A DNA stretch of 36,812 bases from Mycobacterium sp. (GCA_022841565.1 JALHRH010000010.1:1-36812); one strand, 5' to 3'; shown: positions 8,853-22,235, counted from the stretch's first letter. Notes: a model not told the origin generated them from the sequence alone. Numbers and translations are program-made.

Positions 8853-11414
8853 ATGATGGTTGACGTGACCGACGTCAGCCTCGGCGAGCTTCGCACCAAG
8901 CGCGGGGAACTGCGCATTTATCTCGGCGCGGCGCCCGGGGTCGGCAAGACCTACGCGATGCTCGGCGAGGCGCATCGACGCTTGGAGCGCGGCACAGACG
9001 TCGTAGCAGCCGTGATCGAAACCCACGGACGGGCGAAAACCGCTGAGTTGCTTGCCGGGATCGAAACCATTCCGCCGTGTTACATCGAGTATCGGGGCGG
9101 CAGCTTCCCCGAACTCGACGTACCCGCCGTGCTGGCCCGCCATCCACACGTCGTATTGGTCGACGAGCTTGCCCATACCAACACGCCGGGCAGCAAGAAC
9201 GCCAAGCGATGGCAGGATGTGGAGGAGCTGTTGGAGGCCGGCATCACGGTGATCTCCACGGTGAACATCCAGCACCTGGAAAGCTTGAACGACGTCATCG
9301 CCCAGATCACCGGTATCGAGCAGAAGGAGACGATACCCGATTCGATCGTGCGACAGGCGGCGCAGGTCGAACTCATCGACATCACCCCGGAAGCACTGCG
9401 CCGCAGGCTATCCCACGGCAACGTCTACGCGCCGGAACGTATCGACGCTGCGCTGTCCAACTACTTCCGTCGCGGAAACCTGACTGCGTTACGGGAGTTG
9501 GCGTTGCTGTGGTTGGCCGACCAGGTCGACACCGCGCTGGCCAGGTACCGCGCGGAAAACAAGATCACCGCTATCTGGGAGGCCCGTGAGCGCGTCGTAG
9601 TAGCCGTCACCGGTGGTCCCGAATCGGAAACGCTGGTGCGCAGAGCTTCTCGAATCGCGTCAAAGTCCACTGCCGAACTGATGGTAGTTCACGTGGTGCG
9701 GGGTGACGGCCTGGCCGGCCTGTCCGAGACCCGGATGGCCAAGATTCGCGAACTCGCCAACAGCCTGGATGCCTCCCTGCACACCGTGGTCGGTGACGAC
9801 GTGCCCGGTGCCTTGCTGGATTTCGCTCGGGAGATGAACGCGACCCAGCTGGTGATCGGCACCTCCCGGCGACCGCGCTGGGCGCGCATCTTCGAGGAGG
9901 GCATCGGCTCGGCGATCGTCGAACACTCCGGCAAGATCGACGTGCACATGGTTACCCACGAGGAATCCAGGCGGGGAATTCGCACCGCCTCGATCGCACG
10001 GCGAGAGCGTCGTGTCGCATCCTGGCTGGCGGCCGTCATCGTGCCGACCCTGATCTGCGCCGTCACGGTGGCCTGGCTGGACCGGTACTTGGACAACGGC
10101 GGGGAAAGCGCGCTGTTCTTCGTCGGAGTGCTGCTGGTGGGCCTGCTGGGAGGTGTTGCGCCCGCCGCGCTTTCGGCCGTGCTGTCCGGTCTGCTGTTGA
10201 ACTACTTCTTGATCACACCCCGGCGCAGCTTCACGATCGCCGAACCGAACAGCGCCGTCACCGAACTGGTGCTGCTGCTGATCGCCGTGGCGGTAGCGGT
10301 GCTGGTGAACGGCGCGGCGAAACGCTCGCGAGAAGCCCGCCGCGCCTCCCAAGAGGCCGAACTATTGACGCTGTTCGCCGGATCGGTATTGCGTGGCGCG
10401 GACCTGGAAACCCTGCTCGAACGCGTCCGGGAAACCTATTCCCAGCGTTCGGTCAGCATGCTGCGTGAACACGCCGATGAAGGCCGGCACTATGCCGATA
10501 TTGTCGCCGCGGTGGGCAGTCAACCCTGCGCCACCGTCGATTCCGCCGATACTGCGATCGAGGTCGGCGACGACGAGTTCTGGATGCTGTTGGGCGGACG
10601 GAGGCTCTCCGCCCGGGATCGCCGCGTGCTCCATGCCGTGGCGACGCAGGCTGCAGGTCTGATCAAGCAACGTGAGCTCGCCGATGAGGCCAGTCGCACC
10701 GAAGCGATCGTGCGGGCCGACGAGCTGCGTCGCTCACTGCTATCGGCGGTCAGCCACGATCTGCGAACTCCGTTGGCGGCGGCCAAGGTTGCGGTGTCCA
10801 GCCTGCGCGCCGGCGACGTCGCCTTCTCCCCCGAGGACACCGCCGAACTGCTGGCCGCCATCGAGGAGTCCACCGATTCGTTGACCGCGCTGGTGGACAA
10901 CCTGCTCGATTCGTCACGATTGGCCGCCGGCGTGATACACCCGGATTTGTACCGGGTGTATCTGGAGGAGGTGGTACAGCGTGCGCTGGTCAGCATCGGC
11001 AAGGGAGCCACTGGGTTCTTCCGATCCGCGATCGACCGTGTCAAAGTCGATGTCGGTGACGCGGTGGTGCTGGCCGACGCCGGGCTGCTGGAACGAGTGC
11101 TGGCCAATTTGATCGATAACGCCCTGCGCTACGCGCCCGAGTGCGTGGTTCGCGTCAATGCGGGCCGAGTGGGCGATCGGGTGCTGATCAACGTCATCGA
11201 CGAAGGGCCGGGAATCCCGCACGGGGCCGAGGAGCAGATCTTCGAAGCGTTCCAGCGTCTCGGCGATCACGACAACACCACCGGTGTCGGCTTGGGCATG
11301 TCGGTGGCACGCGGCTTCGTCGAGGCCATGGGTGGCACCATCGCAGCCAGCGACACACCGGGTGGCGGGCTCACAGTGGTGGTGGACCTGGCCGCGCCGC
11401 AGGGGGTGTCGTGA
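8853..11414 (+). CDS. kdpD: KdpD, K+/turgor sensor histidine kinase
   Basis: Encodes 853 residues. The N-terminal KdpD domain has the Walker A motif GAAPGVGKT at residues 25-33 and VLVDELAHTN; a USP-like domain follows (about 248-370), then four close membrane helices (about 390-490), a GAF-like region, a HisKA domain with His635 in SAVSHDLRTPLAA, and an HATPase domain with NLIDNALRYAPE, DEGPGIP and GVGLGMSVA. It senses K+ limitation and controls KdpE. Start: ATG at 8853 or 8856, both just behind GGAGGG. It follows kdpC by 12 bases and overlaps kdpE by four (GTGA), so sensor and pump genes appear to form one transcription unit here. Confidence 0.97.
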   Translation: MMVDVTDVSLGELRTKRGELRIYLGAAPGVGKTYAMLGEAHRRLERGTDVVAAVIETHGRAKTAELLAGIETIPPCYIEYRGGSFPELDVPAVLARHPHVVLVDELAHTNTPGSKNAKRWQDVEELLEAGITVISTVNIQHLESLNDVIAQITGIEQKETIPDSIVRQAAQVELIDITPEALRRRLSHGNVYAPERIDAALSNYFRRGNLTALRELALLWLADQVDTALARYRAENKITAIWEARERVVVAVTGGPESETLVRRASRIASKSTAELMVVHVVRGDGLAGLSETRMAKIRELANSLDASLHTVVGDDVPGALLDFAREMNATQLVIGTSRRPRWARIFEEGIGSAIVEHSGKIDVHMVTHEESRRGIRTASIARRERRVASWLAAVIVPTLICAVTVAWLDRYLDNGGESALFFVGVLLVGLLGGVAPAALSAVLSGLLLNYFLITPRRSFTIAEPNSAVTELVLLLIAVAVAVLVNGAAKRSREARRASQEAELLTLFAGSVLRGADLETLLERVRETYSQRSVSMLREHADEGRHYADIVAAVGSQPCATVDSADTAIEVGDDEFWMLLGGRRLSARDRRVLHAVATQAAGLIKQRELADEASRTEAIVRADELRRSLLSAVSHDLRTPLAAAKVAVSSLRAGDVAFSPEDTAELLAAIEESTDSLTALVDNLLDSSRLAAGVIHPDLYRVYLEEVVQRALVSIGKGATGFFRSAIDRVKVDVGDAVVLADAGLLERVLANLIDNALRYAPECVVRVNAGRVGDRVLINVIDEGPGIPHGAEEQIFEAFQRLGDHDNTTGVGLGMSVARGFVEAMGGTIAASDTPGGGLTVVVDLAAPQGVS

Positions 11415-12091
11415 CCCGGGTACTGGTGATCGACGACGAGCCGCACATTCTGCGGGCCCTGAAAATCAACCTCACCGTGCGTGGGTACGAGGTCATCACG
11501 GCCGCGACGGGGGCCGGCGCGTTGCGCGCCGCTGCCGAACACCCCCCGGACGTGGTGATACTCGACCTCGGGCTGCCGGACATCTCGGGCATCGACGTGC
11601 TGGCGGGCCTACGCGGCTGGCTTACCGCACCGGTGATCGTGCTCTCGGCGCGCAGCGATTCGTCGGACAAAGTGCAGGCGTTGGACGCCGGCGCCGACGA
11701 CTACGTGACGAAACCCTTTGGCATGGACGAGTTTCTGGCCCGGCTGCGAGCGGCGGCGCGCCGCAACACGGCCGCCTCCGAGATCGACCAGCCGGTCATC
11801 GAAACCGAGGCATTCACCATCGATCTGGCGGCCAAAAAGGTCACCAAGCACGGCGCAGAGGTGCACCTGACACCGACCGAGTGGGGCATGCTCGAGGTGC
11901 TGGCTCGAAATCGCGGCAAGCTGGTCGGCCGCGAGGAACTGCTCAAGGAGGTGTGGGGACCGGCGTACTCGACCGAAACCCATTACCTGCGAGTCTATTT
12001 GGCGCAGCTACGGCGTAAGCTCGAAGATGACCCGTCGCACCCTCAGCACCTGCTGACCGAATCGGGTATGGGCTACCGCTTCGAAACGTGA
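11411..12091 (+). CDS. kdpE: KdpE, OmpR-family response regulator
   Basis: Encodes 226 residues from a GTG that overlaps the kdpD stop in GTGA. The receiver domain shows VIDDEP, phospho-acceptor Asp52 in VVILDLGLPD, the SARS switch serine and the VTKPF lysine; the OmpR/PhoB winged helix covers about residues 125-226 and ends LLTESGMGYRFET. Phosphorylated KdpE activates kdpFABC; the 11-base phased repeat at 3924-3942 is the best candidate site in the window. A longer in-frame start at 11141 lies inside kdpD and is rejected. Confidence 0.97.
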   Translation: MTRVLVIDDEPHILRALKINLTVRGYEVITAATGAGALRAAAEHPPDVVILDLGLPDISGIDVLAGLRGWLTAPVIVLSARSDSSDKVQALDAGADDYVTKPFGMDEFLARLRAAARRNTAASEIDQPVIETEAFTIDLAAKKVTKHGAEVHLTPTEWGMLEVLARNRGKLVGREELLKEVWGPAYSTETHYLRVYLAQLRRKLEDDPSHPQHLLTESGMGYRFET

Positions 12092-12092
12092 G

Positions 12093-12557
12093 TCACATCT
12101 GCCACTCCGGTCTCCGGAAAAGTCGGGTGTGCGTTTGCCCGCCTATCCGCGACAACTGGGCTTTGTCCCGCAAGGCCAGCACCCGTTGGTGGATGCGGTA
12201 CTCGGTGGCCCGCGGCATCCCCGCGGGTGCATAGCGGCCTCGCGCTAGCCGGCGCACCCGGCCCCGCGCGATTTCCCACCGCAGCGCATCCGAGATGGCT
12301 TTCGACGCTCTACCGCGCACGCAAAAGCCGTGCCAGTTCAGTGCTTCAGTCATCTCGGCGATGGTCGCTGGTCCGTGCAACGCCAGCTGCCAGGTAAGCA
12401 CGTAACGAAGTTCAATGCCACGAAGACACAGCGCAGGATCCATGCCGGTACCGTCGCATGCCAGTCCGACATGTGCGCTTCGGTTCCAGGTTGTCGCTGC
12501 GAGGCGGGCAGACAGACAACCGACTTTTCCAGAGGCTGGTGGGACGGATGGGGTCAC
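12093..12557 (-). CDS. Small winged-helix-like protein inside an inverted-repeat element
   Basis: Encodes 154 residues from a GTG whose first bases overlap the ppx stop (GTGA), so it could be translated by coupling. Residues about 45-115 look like a compact winged helix: ELRYVLTWQLALHGPATIAE, then SKAISDALRWEIARGRVRRL and GRYAPAGMPRATEYR. The first 24 and last 22 residues are encoded by the two arms of the inverted repeat and are probably not a conserved part; Met39 (12443) is an alternative start that removes the N-terminal arm. I do not recognise a named family; I have a vague memory of similar short proteins in slow-growing mycobacteria. A DNA-binding role is inference from fold-like pattern only. 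Confidence 0.6.
   Translation of the reverse strand: MTPSVPPASGKVGCLSARLAATTWNRSAHVGLACDGTGMDPALCLRGIELRYVLTWQLALHGPATIAEMTEALNWHGFCVRGRASKAISDALRWEIARGRVRRLARGRYAPAGMPRATEYRIHQRVLALRDKAQLSRIGGQTHTRLFRRPEWQM
12096..12550. mobile_element. Candidate small element bounded by 65-bp imperfect inverted repeats
   Basis: Positions 12096-12160 and the reverse complement of 12486-12550 align without gaps over 65 bases with 49 identities by hand count. The best blocks are GGAAAAGTCGG (12116-12126 and 12520-12530) and TGCCCGCCT (12136-12144 and 12502-12510). They enclose a 325-bp core holding the winged-helix-like gene. The element fills the space between the convergent kdpE and ppx stop codons. No transposase is encoded, so if mobile it would be non-autonomous. 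Alternative reading: an old duplicated intergenic repeat or a long-range RNA structure. Confidence 0.5.
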
Positions 12558-13504
12558 GCGATCGACAACACGATCCCGTCCAGGATGTCGTGCTCGCTGA
12601 CGATCAGCTCGCAGATGCCGGCCCGCTCGCCCAGTTCCCGCGCCAACTCCTGGACCACGATGGCACCACCGCCGATCACGTCAACGCGGCCTTCGTGCAT
12701 GGGACCCAGCGCAGCCCGCTCCACCCGGGTCATGCCGATCAGCCCGTCACACACCGCAACAAGCTCACCTACCGGAACCCGCGAAAGGTGAATAGCCCCC
12801 GCATCATAGGTGACCATGTGATGCGCCACCGCGGAAAGGGTGGTCATTGTCCCGGCCAGTCCGACCCAGGTCCGCGCCCCCGCCACCGGCACCGCCCGCA
12901 ACGCGACATCGAGTCGTTCACGCACCACCTGACGGGCGGCCGCCACCTCATCCGACGACGGCGGGTCCGAGGGTAGACACCGCTCGGTCACCCGCACACA
13001 ACCAATGTCGGCCGAATAACTCGCCAGTACCCGATCAGCTGAGGCGCCCAGCACGATCTCCGTCGACCCGCCCCCCACGTCGACCACAACGAAAGGCGCA
13101 CCAGCACTGTCCAAATCGCGAACCGCACCGCGAAAGGACAGCGCCGCCTCCTCGGCGCCGGTGATCACCTCGGCAATAGAACCGGGGATCACCCTTCCCA
13201 GCACGTCGGCCGTCATCGCGAAGAAGACATCGCGATCGGCGGCATCCCGGGTCGCCGAAGTAGCGACCATTCGCACCCGCTCGACATCATGCAGGCGAAG
13301 CAGTTCGGCATAGTCGACCAGCGCCGCCCGGGTGCGGACAATCGCCTCAGGTGCGAACTTACCTGTTGCGTCGACCCCCTGACCCAACCGTACGATGCGC
13401 AGCTCCCGATGGACATCATGCAGCCGCTCACCCTCAACGTCGGCGATCAGCAGCCGAATCGAGTTCGTACCACAATCAATACCGGCGAGTCGCGTCAAAG
13501 CCAT
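12554..13504 (-). CDS. ppx2: Exopolyphosphatase / pppGpp phosphatase family protein (Ppx2-like)
   Basis: Encodes 316 residues of the sugar kinase/Hsp70/actin superfamily, Ppx/GppA family. Phosphate-binding loops are visible as GIDCGTNSIRLL at the N terminus and VVDVGGGSTEIVLG near residues 138-151, with the AGTMTTL segment near 215. Length matches the short mycobacterial Ppx2 (about 319 residues, Rv1026) rather than the long two-domain E. coli enzyme. The family removes terminal phosphate from polyphosphate or from pppGpp. The start codon follows GGAGG and overlaps the DUF501 gene by 10 bases, so it is the last housekeeping gene of the eno-side operon. Confidence 0.93.
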   Translation of the reverse strand: MALTRLAGIDCGTNSIRLLIADVEGERLHDVHRELRIVRLGQGVDATGKFAPEAIVRTRAALVDYAELLRLHDVERVRMVATSATRDAADRDVFFAMTADVLGRVIPGSIAEVITGAEEAALSFRGAVRDLDSAGAPFVVVDVGGGSTEIVLGASADRVLASYSADIGCVRVTERCLPSDPPSSDEVAAARQVVRERLDVALRAVPVAGARTWVGLAGTMTTLSAVAHHMVTYDAGAIHLSRVPVGELVAVCDGLIGMTRVERAALGPMHEGRVDVIGGGAIVVQELARELGERAGICELIVSEHDILDGIVLSIA

Positions 13505-13986
13505 TGCCTCCCAGCCAGAAAAGCTGCCATACCGGACTCCGCGGCCAGCAGCGCCAGCGCCTCGTCACCGAACGGATTCACCCCGGGCCCCTTGGCCAGC
13601 GAGTGCGCGATCAGGACGTGCAGACATTTGACCCGGTCTGGCATGCCACCGCCGGAGAACGTGGTACCCAAGGGTTCAATCGCGTCCCGCTCAGCCAGAT
13701 ACGATTCGTGCGCCCGGCGGTACGCGGCAGCCAAATCCGGATCCTGGCCCAATCTTTCAGTCATGTCACGCATAAGCCCCGTCGTCTCCAATCGGCTCGC
13801 CGCCGCGGTGAGCACCGGATGCGTCAGGTAGTACAACGTCGGGAACGGAGTGCCGTCCGGGAGTTTTGGCAAGGTCTTCACCACCCCCGGTTCCCCGTTC
13901 GGGCATCGGTAGGCAATTTCGAGGACTCCGCGAGGCTGGCGGCCAAGTTGGCGCTCCACCGCCTCCAGATCGGCCGCATCAACCAC
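13495..13986 (-). CDS. DUF501 family protein
   Basis: Encodes 163 residues from a GTG at 13986 (VVDAADLEAVERQLGR) that overlaps the end of the FtsB-like gene by eight bases; a longer frame to 14265 would overlap that gene deeply in a nonsense N terminus and is rejected. Family features are RQPRGVLEIAYRCPNGEP, GTPFPTLYYLTHP and a C-terminal KGPGVNPFGDEAL. DUF501 proteins of actinobacteria have no established function; the gene constantly lies between the FtsB-like and ppx genes (Rv1025 in M. tuberculosis). The overlap at both ends argues for tight co-translation. Confidence 0.88.
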   Translation of the reverse strand: MVDAADLEAVERQLGRQPRGVLEIAYRCPNGEPGVVKTLPKLPDGTPFPTLYYLTHPVLTAAASRLETTGLMRDMTERLGQDPDLAAAYRRAHESYLAERDAIEPLGTTFSGGGMPDRVKCLHVLIAHSLAKGPGVNPFGDEALALLAAESGMAAFLAGRQWL

Positions 13987-14659
13987 CGGTCGAGCCAGGG
14001 TTAGGCGGCAGCTCGGGTGGTGGACGAACGGCAGGCGGCAAGTGCGGCGCGTCGGCGATGGTGTGCCACAGCGAGGTGTACCAGGGTTCGTTCTTGGCCG
14101 GGCCCCCCACCTCCGCCCCCGGCTGCGGGGTCGCCGCCGCGCCGGGCGGAAGCTGAACCTGAAACGGAATGTCGCCGGGCTTAACGAATCCGAGGCGCTC
14201 GCGCGCCTGCGCTGCGATATACGCCGGGTCAGCCAGCTGACCCTTGCGTTGTTCCAATTCGGCAATCTGGCGGCGCAGCGCGGCCTCGGTCGCCGACAGC
14301 TGCGCCATCTCGGTGCGCTGAGAAAAGTACGTACGCACCGGTCCGGCGATGGTCAGTGTCAGCACACACACCACGGCGGCCAGAATCGCGGCACGACGCG
14401 CGGTGAACCCAAGCCGCTGATCCGACCGCTGCTCGACGGATTCGGCGAAGGACCGCTTGATGGGATCCACGACATGCTCGTGCAACGAGCCGGTGGACGC
14501 GGTCTGCGCGGGTTTGGACAGAGGCTTAGCAACGGGCCTAGAAATGGGCCCAGAAACGGGCTTCGACGAACTGGTGGAACGACGCGCCCGAGCCGGATCA
14601 CCCGGCTTCCCCGGCCGTGATGCCGGGGACCGCCGTTTCGGATCGGGCTTGGCGGACAA
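13979..14659 (-). CDS. FtsB/DivIC-family septum formation protein
   Basis: Encodes 226 residues from a TTG two bases after the eno stop, matching the length of Rv1024 (228). The first 85 residues form a basic, Pro/Ser/Lys-rich cytoplasmic tail with short SKP/SRP/AKP repeats, followed by a membrane helix near residues 90-107, a coiled coil of about 40 residues (TEMAQLSATEAALRRQIAEL), the ERLGFVKPGDIPF motif typical of FtsB-like proteins, and a Pro-rich extracytoplasmic tail. It should bridge divisome proteins FtsQ and FtsL. Start codon is uncertain because TTG has a weak ribosome site. Confidence 0.88.
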   Translation of the reverse strand: MSAKPDPKRRSPASRPGKPGDPARARRSTSSSKPVSGPISRPVAKPLSKPAQTASTGSLHEHVVDPIKRSFAESVEQRSDQRLGFTARRAAILAAVVCVLTLTIAGPVRTYFSQRTEMAQLSATEAALRRQIAELEQRKGQLADPAYIAAQARERLGFVKPGDIPFQVQLPPGAAATPQPGAEVGGPAKNEPWYTSLWHTIADAPHLPPAVRPPPELPPNPGSTGG

Positions 14660-14660
14660 G

Positions 14661-15995
<1,335 letters not shown>

Positions 15996-16028
15996 TCAGC
16001 CTAAAGCCTGGGTCAGCGATCCATCTTT

Positions 16029-16760
16029 CTATAGCGGATGACCCGCCGCATAGGCGGTCGCCCAGTCCCGTACCGCCCGCGCGTAAACCCCTGAGTTGTT
16101 GTACGCGCGCAACGCTGTGATCCAGCCGCGAGGCGTAGCGAGATCTTTTCCGCGCCAACATAAGTAACCTGCGGCCGAGAGCGCGGCGTCATCAATGTTG
16201 TCCGGGCTGGCGGTGCCGTCGTTGTTGGCATCGACCCCATACAGACGCCAGGTCTCGGAAATGAACTGCATCGGGCCCATCGCCCGTTCCACGCCGTTAT
16301 CGCCGTCGAGCAGGCCGCCATCGTTGTCGACGATCCGCACGGTGTCGCCACTGCCGTCGAGCCGGACACCCCGGATGGGGGGCCTGACGTCGCCGTTGGG
16401 CGCGATCGTAGCCCCGCGGTAGGTGCCGTTGTGGCTCTCGATTTGCCCGATGCCCGCTAGCGTTGTCCACGCGATGTGGCACTTCGGATTCTCCACCTCC
16501 GCGACGCGTGCGGCGTAGGCGTAGGCCTCCAATGCGATGACCGGTATTTCCAGGGCGGCAGCGCGTGCTTGCGCCCACTCCCTCAGCTGGTCGGCGGGAC
16601 GACCGACCGCGTGTGTGTTCACCGGCGGCACCGGGTCCCCGGCCGGCGGTGGCACGCCCTCCGGGATGAAAAGACTGAGCTGCCAGGTGCAACTTGACGC
16701 CAACAGCATCGCGGTCGCCCCTATCACGGCGACCGCGCGCAACCAGCGTCTCGGCGACAC
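16029..16760 (-). CDS. lpqU: LpqU, lipoprotein lytic transglycosylase
   Basis: Encodes 243 residues from a GTG preceded by GGGAGAG. The signal peptide ends in LLASSC with Cys24 as lipid-attachment site. A lysozyme-like transglycosylase domain (MltB-like, SLT2) spans about residues 95-235: IAWTTLAGIGQIESHNG with catalytic Glu108, then ERAMGPMQFISETWRLYG and NIDDAALSAAGYLC. It should cleave peptidoglycan glycan strands from the outer face of the cytoplasmic membrane. eno begins 78 bases further on, so the two may be co-transcribed. Confidence 0.95.
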   Translation of the reverse strand: MSPRRWLRAVAVIGATAMLLASSCTWQLSLFIPEGVPPPAGDPVPPVNTHAVGRPADQLREWAQARAAALEIPVIALEAYAYAARVAEVENPKCHIAWTTLAGIGQIESHNGTYRGATIAPNGDVRPPIRGVRLDGSGDTVRIVDNDGGLLDGDNGVERAMGPMQFISETWRLYGVDANNDGTASPDNIDDAALSAAGYLCWRGKDLATPRGWITALRAYNNSGVYARAVRDWATAYAAGHPL

Positions 16761-17067
16761 AAACTCTCCCTGTCAGTCTCCCTATCGGGGCCCCTCACCC
16801 GTATCGGCCAAGATCATCGTCCCATGGCTTGCGGGGGTGCCCCGCTTACCTAGCCGCACAGCACACAAAATCGTACGGGCGGGCCACTGACTGGGCATTC
16901 ACCACTAGGCGGCCTGGCAATGTCGGAAATTGCTTTCAGTACAGCTGAAAGCGAATTCAGCAATCATCCCGATGATCGCTATCTGTGGAGCTCCTCTGAG
17001 TCGCCGCAAACACGGCCTAGACCTGGCCGAGACCAGCCAAGGGGCCGGTCGGGTACCCACCCGGGTG
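16761..17067. other. Intergenic region between mazG and lpqU
   Basis: These 307 bases hold no credible gene. They contain the 8-bp palindrome at 16932-16952 and should hold the lpqU promoter (minus strand), which I cannot place with confidence. Confidence 0.5.
16932..16952 (-). terminator. Hairpin downstream of mazG
   Basis: GCTTTCAG and CTGAAAGC form a perfect 8-bp stem with a five-base loop, about 115 bases past the mazG stop. On the minus strand it is followed by AATTTCC. It may end the mfd-mazG transcript, but it is also symmetrical enough to be a protein-binding site for lpqU. Confidence 0.4.
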
Positions 17068-18095
17068 TCAGCGCCGTCCCTTGCGTTTCTTGGGCCGGGA
17101 CTCCTTGGGCGATTCGGGCCGGTCTTCGCCGACGTCGCACTCCGGTTCCTCGTCCGACTCGATGGACGGCCAGTGTGCCCGCCATTCATCCTCGGTGATG
17201 AAGCCCAACGGCGTCACGTCGAGCTCTTCAGCGACGCTGTCGCCGCGGCGGCTGGCGGCAATCGACTTCTCGACGCCGCGGACCGATTCGGCGAAATCCA
17301 GTACGGCTGCACGCAGCGTGTTTTCCGCGTCGACATCGGCACACAACGTGATAGTGGTGAGTGCGGCGGGTATGAACTCGGCGGGCAGGCCGGCTTGGCG
17401 CACGCGTTGAATCACCTTCTGCGCCAGCGCCAATGCCGGCTGACCGGTGTGGACGTCATCGAGCACCGAGTTGCGCGACTTCTGCGACCGCTCTGACGCC
17501 TTGGCCTCCTCCCACTGGGCCAGCTGATCCTGCAGCGAAATCGCTTCCCCGGCAAGCACTCCCGGCACCCGATTGCCGAGTTTGCGCATCAGTGTGTCGG
17601 CGACATCGTCAATGGTGAACGGAAGCAGAGCCGCATCCTCCGCGATGCGGGCGTGAAAAAGCACCTGCAGCAACAGATCACCGAGTTCTTCACGCAGTTG
17701 ATCGACGCTGCCGCTGTGCACCGCGTCCAACAGCTCGTAGGTCTCTTCCAGCAGGTATCTGCGCAGCGAGTCGTGGGTCTGTTCACTTTCCCACGGTCCG
17801 GCCGTGCGCAGTTTGTCCATCATCGCGACCGCGTCAACCAGTCGTTCGCCGCGCTGACGTTCCGGAGCGGCGATCAACCGGGCGCCGGCGGCCAACCGGG
17901 CGGTGACGGCGGGATGGTTAGGGTCCGACGACAACAGCACCGGCGCGTCCTCACCGGTGTGAGCCGGATGCGCGTCGGGCAGCGACCAGGGCACCGCGAT
18001 CGGCATCTCCTCGGTGTACTGCACGGGGCCGGAAAGCAACTCGATGGCTTCCACCGGCACCAGCGCCGGTCGGCGGGGGTCGACCAGGACGACGA

Positions 18096-18099
<4 letters not shown>
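17068..18099 (-). CDS. mazG: MazG nucleoside triphosphate pyrophosphohydrolase
   Basis: Encodes 343 residues (about 325 in M. tuberculosis). The MazG domain near residues 90-190 shows [10 protein letters not shown] and [16 protein letters not shown], the EExxE...ExxD metal-binding acidic residues (Glu118, Glu119, Glu122, Glu138, Asp141). The family hydrolyses NTPs and oxidised dNTPs to monophosphates, clearing damaged nucleotides from the pool; the M. tuberculosis enzyme is linked to oxidative stress. The first 80 residues and the basic C-terminal tail ([12 protein letters not shown]) are outside the core. It starts in an ATGA overlap with the end of mfd. Confidence 0.95.
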
Positions 18100-21785
<3,686 letters not shown>

Positions 21786-21815
21786 GGTGTGCACCATTCT
21801 AGGGCTCGGCCGTTT

Positions 21816-21880
21816 GGCGGCCTGACGTTGCTGGACATGCCGCCCTCGACCAGTGGCGGCCTGCCCGACGTCAGGCCGCC
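21816..21880 (-). terminator. Long nested hairpin ahead of mfd
   Basis: GGCGGCCTGACGT (21816-21828) is perfectly complementary to 21868-21880. The 39-base spacer contains a second hairpin, GCCGCC/GGCGGC. It lies between the small secreted gene (minus strand) and mfd, so it can separate the two transcripts or act as a protein-binding cruciform. There is no clear T tract. Confidence 0.5.
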
Positions 21881-21956
21881 ACGTCTCGCCGGTAGCCGCC
21901 GGGTGACCAAGACGCCCCGCCGCGCGCGGGTGAGACGCCGCTCACCAGCGCCGCGC

Positions 21957-22235
21957 CTACCAGGGCATGGTGGTCCAGGAGTAGAAGGCTCCGGCGCCGA
22001 CGTCGTGAACGCCGTAGGAGTCCCAGTAGTAGTCGTGGCAGACGCTCCCGTCCCAAGGGATCGGCCGACCGGCCGGGTTGGGGTCGCCTGGACACCAGGT
22101 CGTGCATGCCTGTAGGGGAGGGCAGTTTCCTTGATCGGCGTGCGCCGGCGGGGACAACATCAACCCGACGGGCAGCAGCAGTGTGATCGCAAGGCCGGCG
22201 AAGGCGTTAGACAGCGCTTTGAGCAGGGATCGCAT
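21957..22235 (-). CDS. Small secreted cysteine-containing protein
   Basis: Encodes 92 residues. A signal peptide is clear: MRSLLKAL, a hydrophobic core (FAGLAITLLLPVGLML) and an AHA-type cleavage site near residue 33. The mature part of about 59 residues has four Cys, a Pro/Trp-rich segment (TTWCPGDPNPAGRPIPWDG), CHDYYWDSYGVHDVGAG and a C-terminal YSWTTMPW. I recognise the pattern as that of small mycobacterial exported proteins of unknown function but cannot name it. It lies between a TetR gene and mfd, on the same strand, and is followed by a large hairpin. Confidence 0.82.
   Translation of the reverse strand: MRSLLKALSNAFAGLAITLLLPVGLMLSPPAHADQGNCPPLQACTTWCPGDPNPAGRPIPWDGSVCHDYYWDSYGVHDVGAGAFYSWTTMPW

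Noticed and set aside
13987..14265. 93-codon N-terminal extension of the DUF501 gene
   Set aside because: Lies entirely within the FtsB-like gene in another frame, Arg/Pro-rich translation, no family match.
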